From JL08 sp963765555 (GTDB taxonomy: Bacteria > Pseudomonadota > Alphaproteobacteria > Rhodobacterales > Rhodobacteraceae): a DNA stretch of 64,000 nt. The notes beneath the pieces are model-generated. The model saw nothing but the letters and a program-made list of their open reading frames with translations. It did not search any database and was not told where the DNA came from. How positions within the stretch are numbered: position 1 is the first letter of the stretch; every line of letters begins with the position of its first letter. The DNA is taken from assembly GCA_963765555.1 (NCBI GenBank), contig CAVXWX010000001.1, positions 124,001 to 188,000 of the forward strand, in the 5' to 3' direction. Shown one piece after another: positions 41,339 through 49,870 of the stretch. Both the position numbers and the translations under genes were made by a program.

Positions 41339-43312
41339 TTGGCTGACACGCTGAACGGCGCGGGCGGACTTCAGTCCATCCCGGCGCTTTTGCACAGAAA
41401 TGCAACCCAGTACGCAAGGTCCGCGGCGTATCGCGAAAAAGACCTGGGCATCTGGCAGAGCTGGACGTGGTCGCAGACCGAAGCCGAAATTCAGGCGCTG
41501 GCGCTGGGATTGATCAATCTGGGTGTGAAAGAAGGCGATTTTATCGCCGTGATCGGCCGCAACCGTCCCTATCTGTACTGGTCGATGGTCGCCGCCCAAT
41601 CCGTGGGTGCCATTCCCGTGCCGCTTTATCAGGATGCCGTGGCCGAAGAGATGGCCTATGTGATGGAACATTGCGGCGCGCGGTTTGCCATTGTCGCAGA
41701 TCAGGAGCAGGTCGATAAAGTGATCGAGGTGCAGGAAAACCTGCACCAGTTCGAACACATGATCTATCTGGATCCGCGCGGGTTGCGCAAATACGACCAC
41801 GCGAAATTGCACCAGTTCAGCCATGTTCAGGAACAGGGCCGCGCCGCGCTGGACGAGTTTCTGCCCGAATTGCAACGGCGCGAAGCGACGCTGAATTACG
41901 ACAGCCCCTGCGTGATGCTTTATACGTCAGGGACTACAGGCAAGCCCAAGGGCGTCTTGCTGTCCAACCGCAATGTGATCGAAACGGCGAAATCCAGTTC
42001 CGAATTCGACAATCTGCGCGAGGCGGACGAGGTTCTGGCCTATTTGCCGATGGCATGGGTGGGCGATTTCATCTTTTCCATCGGGCAAGCCTATTGGACC
42101 GGTTTCTGTGTCAATTGCCCCGAAAGCGCGGACACGATGATGACCGACCTGCGCGAGATTGGCCCCAGCTATTATTTCGCGCCCCCACGGATTTTCGAAA
42201 CGCAGCTGACCAATGTGATGATCCGGATGGAAGATGCCAGCCCGATCAAGAAACGGATTTTCGATCACTTCATGGCGCACGCGCGCAAAGTTGGGCCGGA
42301 TATTCTGGATGGGCATCCGGTGGGCCTGATGGACCGGTTGAAATACCGGCTGGGCGAATTCATGGTTTACGGGCCATTGAAAAACGCGCTGGGCTTTTCT
42401 TCTGTACGGGTCGGGTACACGGCGGGCGAAGCGATTGGGCCGGAAATTTTTGATTTCTACCGCTCGCTCGGGATCAACCTGAAGCAACTTTACGGCCAGA
42501 CCGAGGCCACCGTGTTTATCACCGCGCAGCCAGACGGACAGGTGCGCAGCGATACGGTTGGCGTGCCGTGCCCCGGTGTGGAATTGCGGATCGCCGAGAA
42601 TGGTGAAGTGTTCTATCGCAGCCCCGGTGTGTTCGTGGAATATTACAAGAACCCCGAAAGTACTGCCGACACCAAAGATGCCGAAGGCTGGGTGGCGACA
42701 GGGGACGCCGGATTTATCGAGGAAGACACAGGCCATCTGCGCATTATCGACCGCGCAAAGGATGTGGGTAAAATGGCATCGGGCGCGCTGTTTGCGCCCA
42801 AATATGCCGAAAACAAGCTGAAGTTCTTTCCCAACATTCTGGAGGCTGTGGTGTTCGGGAACGGGCGCGAGGCATGTACGGCGTTTATCAACATCGATTT
42901 GACCGCTGTAGGCAACTGGGCCGAACGCAACAACATCGCCTATGGATCCTATCAGGAACTGGCGGCGCATCCGCAGGTGATGGATACGGTTCAATCCCAT
43001 GTGGAGGCGGTGAACGCATCACTGGCCGAAGACCCGATGTTATCGGGGTGCCAGATTCACCGTTTTGTCATTCTGCACAAGGAACTGGATGCGGATGACG
43101 GGGAACTGACACGCACCCGCAAGGTTCGCCGCCGGATCATCGAAGAGAAATTCGCGGACATCATTACGGCGCTTTATGACGGGTCGCCCAAGGTCAGCAC
43201 CACGACCGAAGTGACCTATGAAGACGGGCGCAAGGGATCGATTTCCGCTACGCTGGAAATTCGCGATGCCAAGGTTGTTCCGGTGGCACCGCAGCAGGTG
43301 GCAGCGGAATGA
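41339..43312 (+). CDS. AMP-dependent acyl-CoA synthetase (long-chain/aromatic type)
   Basis: About 657 residues; adenylates a carboxylic acid and transfers it to CoA. ATP motif YTSGTTGKPKG, VGYTAGEAIGPEIFDFYRSL, LKQLYGQTEATVF and GWVATGDAGFIEEDTG are intact; the length and the segment DRAKDVGKMASGALFAPKYA place it with FadD15/LACS-like enzymes. Start: TTG 41339 has GGGAGGAG (41325-41332) 6 nt upstream and gives MADTLNGAGGLQSIPALL, better than ATG 41312 or 41249. It heads the operon with a HAAT-type ABC transporter, so it probably traps the imported acid. The substrate (fatty, dicarboxylic or aromatic) cannot be decided. Confidence 0.85.
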   Translation: MADTLNGAGGLQSIPALLHRNATQYARSAAYREKDLGIWQSWTWSQTEAEIQALALGLINLGVKEGDFIAVIGRNRPYLYWSMVAAQSVGAIPVPLYQDAVAEEMAYVMEHCGARFAIVADQEQVDKVIEVQENLHQFEHMIYLDPRGLRKYDHAKLHQFSHVQEQGRAALDEFLPELQRREATLNYDSPCVMLYTSGTTGKPKGVLLSNRNVIETAKSSSEFDNLREADEVLAYLPMAWVGDFIFSIGQAYWTGFCVNCPESADTMMTDLREIGPSYYFAPPRIFETQLTNVMIRMEDASPIKKRIFDHFMAHARKVGPDILDGHPVGLMDRLKYRLGEFMVYGPLKNALGFSSVRVGYTAGEAIGPEIFDFYRSLGINLKQLYGQTEATVFITAQPDGQVRSDTVGVPCPGVELRIAENGEVFYRSPGVFVEYYKNPESTADTKDAEGWVATGDAGFIEEDTGHLRIIDRAKDVGKMASGALFAPKYAENKLKFFPNILEAVVFGNGREACTAFINIDLTAVGNWAERNNIAYGSYQELAAHPQVMDTVQSHVEAVNASLAEDPMLSGCQIHRFVILHKELDADDGELTRTRKVRRRIIEEKFADIITALYDGSPKVSTTTEVTYEDGRKGSISATLEIRDAKVVPVAPQQVAAE

Positions 43313-43361
43313 TCAGGCGGGGCGCAGTAAGTATTTATGAAAAGATGAAGGGCGGGGCAGT

Positions 43362-44174
43362 GTGACAAAGACCGAAGGCTATACCACGGCTGATGGTCGC
43401 CAGATTGGCGGCACGGTGATGGAAATGAAAAACATCACCCTGCGCTTTGGCGGGGTCGAGGCGATCAAGGACATCTCGTTCGATGTGCACGAGGGCGAGG
43501 TGCGCGCCATTATCGGGCCGAACGGGGCCGGTAAATCATCGATGTTGAACGTGATTTCGGGCTTTTATCATCCGCAGGAGGGTGAGGTCTGGTATCGGGG
43601 CTCGCAACGCCCGTCGATGAAACCCTACGAGGTGGCGCGGCAGGGGATTGCGCGCACGTTCCAGAATATCGCGCTGTTTGAGGGCATGTCTGTGCTGGAC
43701 AATGTGATGACAGGACGGTTGACCCATATGAATGCGGGCCTGCTGAGCCAGGCGATGTGGTGGGGAAAAGCCCGCAACGAAGAAATGGCCAACCGCGAAA
43801 AGGTTGAGGAAGTCATTGATTTTCTTGAAATTCAGGCGATCCGGAAAACGCCGGTGGGCCGGTTGCCTTACGGGTTGAAGAAGCGGGTCGAATTGGCGCG
43901 CGCGCTGGCGGCAGAGCCGAAAATTCTGCTGTTGGATGAACCGATGGCGGGCATGAACGTCGAGGAGAAAGAGGACATGAGCCGCTTTGTTCTGGATGTG
44001 AATGACGAATTTGGCACCACGATCGTTCTGATCGAACACGATATGGGCGTGGTGATGGACCTGAGCGACCGTGTGGTCGTGATGGATTACGGCAAAAAGA
44101 TCGGTGACGGAACGCCGGACGAGGTGCGCAACAATCAGGATGTGATTGATGCCTATCTTGGCGTGCAGCACTAG
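43362..44174 (+). CDS. livG: Branched-chain-type ABC transporter ATPase (LivG family)
   Basis: 270-residue ATPase. Walker A GPNGAGKSS, LivG-specific insert GIARTFQNIALFEGMSVLDN, signature LPYGLKKRVELARALAAEPK (degenerate LPYGLKK instead of LSGGQ, usual in LivG), Walker B ILLLDEPMAGM and IVLIEHDMGVVMDLSDR. Starts with GTG at 43362, 49 bp after the ligase. It pairs with the LivF-type ATPase at the end of the operon. Confidence 0.92.
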   Translation: MTKTEGYTTADGRQIGGTVMEMKNITLRFGGVEAIKDISFDVHEGEVRAIIGPNGAGKSSMLNVISGFYHPQEGEVWYRGSQRPSMKPYEVARQGIARTFQNIALFEGMSVLDNVMTGRLTHMNAGLLSQAMWWGKARNEEMANREKVEEVIDFLEIQAIRKTPVGRLPYGLKKRVELARALAAEPKILLLDEPMAGMNVEEKEDMSRFVLDVNDEFGTTIVLIEHDMGVVMDLSDRVVVMDYGKKIGDGTPDEVRNNQDVIDAYLGVQH

Positions 44175-44183
44175 GGGACCGAG

Positions 44184-45137
44184 ATGTTGAAAGATATATT
44201 TATCACGCCGTTTGCGGATATGATCGCGGCCCCCGATTTCCTGATGCAGGTGCTGTGGGAAGGGCTGGTGTCCGGTATACTCTATGCGCTGATCGCGCTG
44301 GGCTTTGTTCTGATCTTCCGGTCGTCGCGTATTTTCAACTTTGCCCAGGGGATCATGGTGGTGTTTGCCGCACTGACCCTTGTGGGGCTGTATGAAATGG
44401 GCGTTCCGGCGTGGATTTGCGTGTTGCTGACGCTGGTTGTGATGTTCGTTCTGGCCGTTGCGATCGAACGGATCGTGTTGCGCCCGCTAGTGGGGCAACC
44501 CGATATTATCCTGTTCATGGCGACCATCGGGATCACCCTGTTTCTGATCGGGTTCGGCGAGATCATTTTCGGCGGTGAGAACAAGATCATGATCACCGAA
44601 CAACTGGGCATTCCAACCGACAGTTGGGTGCTGGAACCGTTCGGCGGCCTGCTGATCCTTGAGCAAAAGGATGTGACGGCGGTGGCGGTCGCGGCGATGC
44701 TGGTGGTCGGATTGCTGGTGTTCCTGAACAAGACCCGCATGGGCCGTGCCATCCGCGCGCTGGGCGATGATCATCAGGCGGCGCTGTCTGTCGGGATTTC
44801 ATTGCAAACGATCTGGGTTCTGGTCTGGTTTATCGCCGGTATTATCGCGCTGGTCACGGGCATTGCCTGGGGCGCACGGGCGGGCGTTTCTTTCGCGCTT
44901 GAGGTGATCGCCTACAAGGCGTTGCCGGTTCTGATGCTGGGCGGGCTGGAAAGTATCACCGGCGCGATCATCGGCGGATTGATGATCGGGATGCTGGAAA
45001 AACTGTTCGAGATTTACTGGGGCCAACCCTTGATGGGGGGCAATACCGAAACGTGGTTTGCCTTTGTTCTGGCGCTGATTGTGCTGCTGTTCCGCCCGCA
45101 GGGTCTGTTTGGAGAAAAGATTATCGAAAGGGTCTAG
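44184..45137 (+). CDS. livH: Branched-chain-type ABC transporter permease (LivH family)
   Basis: 317-residue permease with about eight hydrophobic helices. Family blocks: SGILYALIALGFVLIFRSSR, IFNFAQGIMVVFAALTLVGL, TRMGRAIRALGDDHQAALSV (EAA-like loop) and MLGGLESITGAIIGGLMIGM. Nine bases after livG, on the same transcript. Confidence 0.92.
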   Translation: MLKDIFITPFADMIAAPDFLMQVLWEGLVSGILYALIALGFVLIFRSSRIFNFAQGIMVVFAALTLVGLYEMGVPAWICVLLTLVVMFVLAVAIERIVLRPLVGQPDIILFMATIGITLFLIGFGEIIFGGENKIMITEQLGIPTDSWVLEPFGGLLILEQKDVTAVAVAAMLVVGLLVFLNKTRMGRAIRALGDDHQAALSVGISLQTIWVLVWFIAGIIALVTGIAWGARAGVSFALEVIAYKALPVLMLGGLESITGAIIGGLMIGMLEKLFEIYWGQPLMGGNTETWFAFVLALIVLLFRPQGLFGEKIIERV

Positions 45138-45219
45138 GGCGGCGCGGGGCGCGCTGCACCAGACACCGAAGGCGGGCCGTTAGGCCCCCACCGTTTAAGC
45201 AAGTAGAAGAGACACCAAG

Positions 45220-46296
45220 ATGCTTTACAGAACCGCAGGTCAGTTCAAGACATCCTATGTCAAGGATCAGGCACTGTTTCCGGTGCGTCAGGATGCGATC
45301 CTGCTGATGATCATTCTGACTTTTGTCTGGATCATCCTGCCGATGACAGCGTCCGAATTCGCGTTCCAGACATTGCTGATTCCGATCCTGATTTATTCGC
45401 TGGCGGCGATGGGGTTGAACATCCTGACAGGATACGCCGGACAGCTGAGCCTTGGGACCGGCGCATTTATGGGTGTGGGCGCTTATGCGTGCTACAAGAT
45501 GGTCACGATCATGCCCGAGATGAATCCGGTGCTGGCGATCTTGTTGTCGGGGTTCTTCAGTGCGGGGATCGGCGTGATGTTCGGCATCCCCAGCCTGCGG
45601 ATCAAAGGGTTCTATCTGGCGATCGCGACGCTGGCGGCGCAGTTCTTTCTGGTCTGGCTGTTCGAAAAATGGGCGTGGCTTTACAATTACAACGCATCGG
45701 GTGCCATTCAGGTGCCCAACCTTGATATGTTCGGGGTCACGGTGGCGGGGCCGCTGGCGTCGTCAATGACGCAATATTACGTGGTGCTGGTGATTGTCAG
45801 CCTGCTGACGCTGCTGTGTATCAACCTGACACGCGGCAATCTGGGGCGCACATGGAAGGCGACACGCGATATGGATATCGCGGCGGAGCTGATCGGCATC
45901 AACCTGATGAAATCCAAGCTGACCGCTTTTGCGGTGTCCAGCTATGTCATTGGCGTGTCTGGTGCGTTGTTCGTGTTCATGTGGCGCGGTGCGGCAGAAC
46001 CGAACCTGTTTGATATTCCGCTGTCGTTCCGGGTTCTGTTCATCGCCATCATCGGCGGATTGGGGTCTATCATGGGCAACTATCTGGGTGCGATCCTGAT
46101 TGTCGGCTTGCCGGTTGTACTGAACACCGTGCCAGAGGCGCTGGGCCTTGATATCAAATCGGCCACGGTCGAACATCTCAACATCATGATTGTCGGATCG
46201 TTGATCATCTTTTTCCTGATCATCGAACCACATGGGTTGGCGCGGTTGTGGGCGCTGATCCGCGAAAAACTGATTATCTGGCCGTTCCCGCATTAG
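45220..46296 (+). CDS. livM: Branched-chain-type ABC transporter permease (LivM family)
   Basis: 358-residue permease. Blocks: AAMGLNILTGYAGQLSLGTG, AFMGVGAYACYKM, IPSLRIKGFYLAIATLAAQF, ATRDMDIAAELIGINLMKSK and IIGGLGSIMGNYLGAILI. The N-terminus (MLYRTAGQFKTSYVKDQALF) is typical of the aromatic-acid/amide HAAT subgroup. The 82-bp gap after livH is GC-rich with a weak stem. Confidence 0.92.
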   Translation: MLYRTAGQFKTSYVKDQALFPVRQDAILLMIILTFVWIILPMTASEFAFQTLLIPILIYSLAAMGLNILTGYAGQLSLGTGAFMGVGAYACYKMVTIMPEMNPVLAILLSGFFSAGIGVMFGIPSLRIKGFYLAIATLAAQFFLVWLFEKWAWLYNYNASGAIQVPNLDMFGVTVAGPLASSMTQYYVVLVIVSLLTLLCINLTRGNLGRTWKATRDMDIAAELIGINLMKSKLTAFAVSSYVIGVSGALFVFMWRGAAEPNLFDIPLSFRVLFIAIIGGLGSIMGNYLGAILIVGLPVVLNTVPEALGLDIKSATVEHLNIMIVGSLIIFFLIIEPHGLARLWALIREKLIIWPFPH

Positions 46297-46347
46297 GGGG
46301 CGCCATTCATGCAAGACGTTAACGAAATCAAAATCCACGGGAGGAAA

Positions 46348-47656
46348 ATGATGAAACACCTAACCAAATTTGCACTTGGGGCTGCGATGGCCCTTGGCGT
46401 GGCGGGATCGGCCGCGGCAGAGAGCCTTTATGCGCCGAACCTGTCCTATCGGACGGGTCCGTTTGCGGCGACAGGTATTCCGCTGATGAACGGCCAGAAA
46501 GATTACATGGAAATGCTGAATGCGCGTGATGGCGGCATCGGCGGTGTCATGATCGATTTTGACGAATGCGAAACCGGCTATTCCACAGAAAAAGGCGTGG
46601 AATGCTATGAAAAGACCAAAGGCAAGGCGATTGTAACACAGCCCTGGTCGACCGGTATCACGTTGCAGGTTCTGCCCAAGACGAATGTCGACAAAATTCC
46701 GATCCTTGCCCCCGGATACGGCTTTAGCCCGATGGCGGACGGTAAAGTATTCCAGTGGGCGTTCAACATGCCTGCATCTTACTGGGATGCGGCCTCGATG
46801 ATCCTGACGGAACTGGGCGGCGGCGATCAGGCCGGCCTGAGCGGCAAGAAAATCGCCTTCCTGCATCTGGATCACCCGTACGGAAAAGAACCGCTGCCCT
46901 ATCTGGAAAGCAAAGCGGCTGAGCACGGTTTTGAACTGCTGCCGATTCCTGTCGGTCTGAAGGAAATGCAGAACCAGTCGGCGCAGTGGTTGCAAATCCG
47001 CCGTGAACGTCCCGACTTTGTTGTCATGTGGGGCTGGGGCGCGATGAACGCCGGAGCGATCACCGAAGCGGTGAAAACCAAATACCCGATGGACCAGTTC
47101 GTGGGTGTCTGGTGGGCCGGTCATTCCGATGACCTGCAAGCTGTTGGCGAAGACGGAAAAGGCTATCGCTCGATCAGCTGGTCGATGCCGCAATCGGATG
47201 CGCCTGTAATGGCAGACATTCGCAAGCACGTGTTTGATGCGGGCAAATCCTTGGCCAGCGAAGAAGAGATGGGCGAGGTGTTCTATCAGCGCGGGATCGT
47301 GATTTCGATGATCCTGGCCGAAGGTATCACAGCCGCTCAGGCGCATTTCGGAGAGGCCAACATCAACGCCGAACAGCTGCGTTGGGGTCTGGAGAACGTC
47401 GACATCACCGAGGCCCGTCTGGCCGAATTGGGTATGTCGGGCATGGTGCCGCCGTTCAAAACGTCCTGCGCCGACCACACCGGTCATTCCGGTGGCTGGA
47501 TGCTGGAATGGAACGGAACCGAATTCGTCAAAGCCAGCGATCTGCTTGATGCCGGATACGGATGCGATTGCCGCGCTTGAAGCTGCAAAAGCCGCCGAAT
47601 ACGCCGAGGCGAATGCGCCTTGGCCGGTGAACGAAGCGTGTAACGCTGAAAGCTAA
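46348..47656 (+). pseudogene. ABC transporter substrate-binding protein (LivK/HAAT family), frameshifted near the C-terminus
   Basis: Periplasmic binding protein of about 435 residues with signal peptide MMKHLTKFALGAAMALGVAG to AAAES. The mature part (APNLSYRTGPFAATGIPLMN, GGVMIDFDECETGYSTEKGV, then GKKIAFLHLDHPYGKE) belongs to the type-1 periplasmic family whose members serve aromatic or fatty-acyl ligands next to CoA ligases. As given, the frame stops at 47580 after AGYGCDCRA. Removing one G at about 47549 yields PDTDAIAALEAAKAAEYAEA and stop at 47656, restoring the usual acidic/Ala-rich end with NEACN. ATG 46348 follows GGGAGG. Confidence 0.85.
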
Positions 47657-47664
47657 GTAACGCG

Positions 47665-47691
47665 CCACCGGCGGTCATGTGCCGCCGGTGG
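47665..47691 (+). other. Intercistronic hairpin between the binding protein and livF
   Basis: Perfect 10-bp stem CCACCGGCGG (47665-47674) with CCGCCGGTGG (47682-47691), 7-nt loop, no U-run. Nine bp after the corrected binding-protein stop; likely a 3'-stabilising structure favouring binding-protein mRNA. Confidence 0.7.
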
Positions 47692-47722
47692 ACACCCCTG
47701 CCTTTTGCCAAGAAGAGCGATC

Positions 47723-48548
47723 ATGCTGGACAGTTCCAAAACCACAGAGACCCTGCTTGAGGTCAACAATATCGAGGTGATCTACAATCACGTCATTCTT
47801 GTTCTGAAGGGGGTCAGCCTGTCGGTGCCCAAGGGTGGTATCACAGCCCTGTTGGGCGGGAACGGTGCGGGCAAGACCACAACGCTCAAGGCGATTTCAA
47901 ATCTGTTGCATTCCGAACGCGGTGAAGTGACCAAGGGGTCGATCATCTATCGCGGTGAAAGCGTGCAGCACAAAGACCCGTCTGATCTGGTGCGCAAGGG
48001 CGTTATTCAGGTCATGGAAGGGCGCCATTGTTTCGAACACCTGACCGTCGAGGAAAACCTGCTGACCGGTGCGTATACGCGCCGCGATGGCAAGGGCGCC
48101 GTCGATGCCGATCTGGACATGGTCTATTCCTATTTTCCGCGGCTGAAAGAACGCCGCAAATCGCAGGCGGGATATACATCCGGCGGCGAACAACAGATGA
48201 CAGCGATCGGGCGCGCGCTGATGTCGAAACCTGAAACCATTCTGCTGGACGAGCCGTCTATGGGGCTCGCGCCGCAACTGGTCGAACAGATTTTCGGCAT
48301 TGTGAAGTCCGTCAATGAAAACGAGGGCGTGAGCTTTCTTGCTGGCCGAACAGAACACCAATGTTGCGCTGCGGTTTGCCCATTACGGGTATATTCTGGA
48401 AAGCGGGCGGGTGGTCATGGACGGCCCTGCCGCCGAATTGCGCGAAAACCCCGATGTGAAAGAATTCTATCTGGGGATGTCCGATGAGGGGCGCAAATCG
48501 TTCCGTGATGTGCGTTCTTACCGCCGCCGCAAGCGGTGGCTGAGCTGA
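47723..48548 (+). pseudogene. livF: Branched-chain-type ABC transporter ATPase (LivF family), frameshifted as given
   Basis: ATPase of about 274 residues. MLDSSKTTETLLEVNNIEVI, Walker A GGNGAGKTT, GVIQVMEGRHCFEHLTVEEN, signature YTSGGEQQMTAIGRALMSKP and Walker B ILLDEPSMGLAP are in frame; at VNENEGVSFL the frame changes, and LLAEQNTNVALRFAHYGYIL, ESGRVVMDGPAAEL continue one frame on. One extra base in CTTGCTGG at about 48340-48342 accounts for it. The mutation removes the switch region, so if genuine the transporter would lack one ATPase. The stop (TGA 48546-48548) overlaps an ATG of the next gene. Confidence 0.9.
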
Positions 48549-48562
48549 TGCGGGATGTTGCC

Positions 48563-49780
48563 ATGACCCATTTTGACAGTTTGGAAACACGGTCTGCAGA
48601 CGATCGCGCCCGTGATCTGGCCAAGGCATTGCCTGCACAGATCGCCCGTGCGCAGGCTTTGGCAGGGTATGCCGGGCGTCTGGACGGTGTGGATGCATCG
48701 GCAATAAAGGATACGGCTGCGCTGGCCAGCCTACCGGTGTTGCGCAAATCCGAAATTGGCACGGCACAGGCTGGCGAACCACCGTTTGGCGGATTTACCA
48801 CAAGGCCCGCATCGGGGTTTACCTATATCTTTCAGTCTCCGGGTCCGATCTATGAACCGGGCGGGATTGAACATGACTGGTGGCGCATGGGGCGGTTTTT
48901 GCACGCCTGCGGCATTGGCAAGGGCGATGTGGTCCAGAACTGTTTTGGCTATCATCTGACGCCGGCGGGCATGATTTTCGAAAGCGGTGCCCGCGCGGTT
49001 GGGGCGGCGGTGCTGCCTGCGGGAACCGGCCAGACAGATTTACAGGTTACAGCCGCGCGCGATACCGGCGTGACCGCCTATGCCGGTACACCGGACTATT
49101 TGAAAATCATTCTGGATCGCGCCGACGAACTGGGTGTGAAGCTGGGCATCACGCGGGCCGCCGTGGGTGGTGGTGCCTTGTTCCCGTCGTTGCGGGCGGA
49201 ATACGCGGATCGCGGTATTTCCTGCCTGCAATGTTATGCCACCGCCGATCTGGGCAACATCGCCTATGAAAGCGCGGCGATGGAAGGGATGATCGTCGAT
49301 GAAAATGTTATCGTTGAAATCGTCACCCCCGGAACCGGCAATCCGGTGGCCGAAGGCGAGGTGGGCGAAGTGGTTGTGACCACCCTGAACCCCGATTATC
49401 CGCTGATCCGGTTTGCCACCGGCGATCTAAGCGCGGTTTTGCCCGGGGTCAGCCCGTGCGGACGTACCAATATGCGCATCAAGGGATGGATGGGCCGTGC
49501 GGACCAGACCACCAAGATCAAGGGGATGTTTGTGCGCCCCGAACAGGTGGCCGCCCTTGTGGCCCGCCATGACGATGTGGTGAAGGCGCGTGTTATCGCC
49601 TCGCGTAGTGGCGAAATGGACGTGATGACGGTTCAGATCGAAAGCGCGGGGGGCGATGCAGACGCCTACGCGGCATCGGTGGCGCAAGTGCTGAAGCTGA
49701 AGGGTAAGGTTGAAATCGTTGCCCCCGGCACACTGCCCAAGGATGGATTGGTGATTGAGGATCAACGCACCTACGATTGA
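48563..49780 (+). CDS. Phenylacetate-CoA ligase-family (PaaK-like) adenylating enzyme
   Basis: 405-residue adenylate-forming enzyme of the PaaK type: MTHFDSLETRSADDRARDLA, SPGPIYEPGGIEHDWWRMGR, FGYHLTPAGMIFESGARAVG, CYATADLGNIAYE, IRFATGDLSAVLPG and RADQTTKIKGMFVRPEQVAA, the last being the ligase hinge. PaaK proteins activate aryl acids; here it may be a second ligase for the transported acid. ATG 48563 gives the conserved MTHFDSLETRS start; ATG 48548 and GTG 48536 are possible. It closes the operon begun by the other ligase at 41339. Confidence 0.87.
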   Translation: MTHFDSLETRSADDRARDLAKALPAQIARAQALAGYAGRLDGVDASAIKDTAALASLPVLRKSEIGTAQAGEPPFGGFTTRPASGFTYIFQSPGPIYEPGGIEHDWWRMGRFLHACGIGKGDVVQNCFGYHLTPAGMIFESGARAVGAAVLPAGTGQTDLQVTAARDTGVTAYAGTPDYLKIILDRADELGVKLGITRAAVGGGALFPSLRAEYADRGISCLQCYATADLGNIAYESAAMEGMIVDENVIVEIVTPGTGNPVAEGEVGEVVVTTLNPDYPLIRFATGDLSAVLPGVSPCGRTNMRIKGWMGRADQTTKIKGMFVRPEQVAALVARHDDVVKARVIASRSGEMDVMTVQIESAGGDADAYAASVAQVLKLKGKVEIVAPGTLPKDGLVIEDQRTYD

Positions 49781-49870
49781 TCAATCGCTCTGGCAATTCC
49801 GAGTGATTTGGTCAATTAAGGGGCCGTGCCCGGTTCGGGGCATCCTTAGCGACTGACTCCGAGGTTTCCG

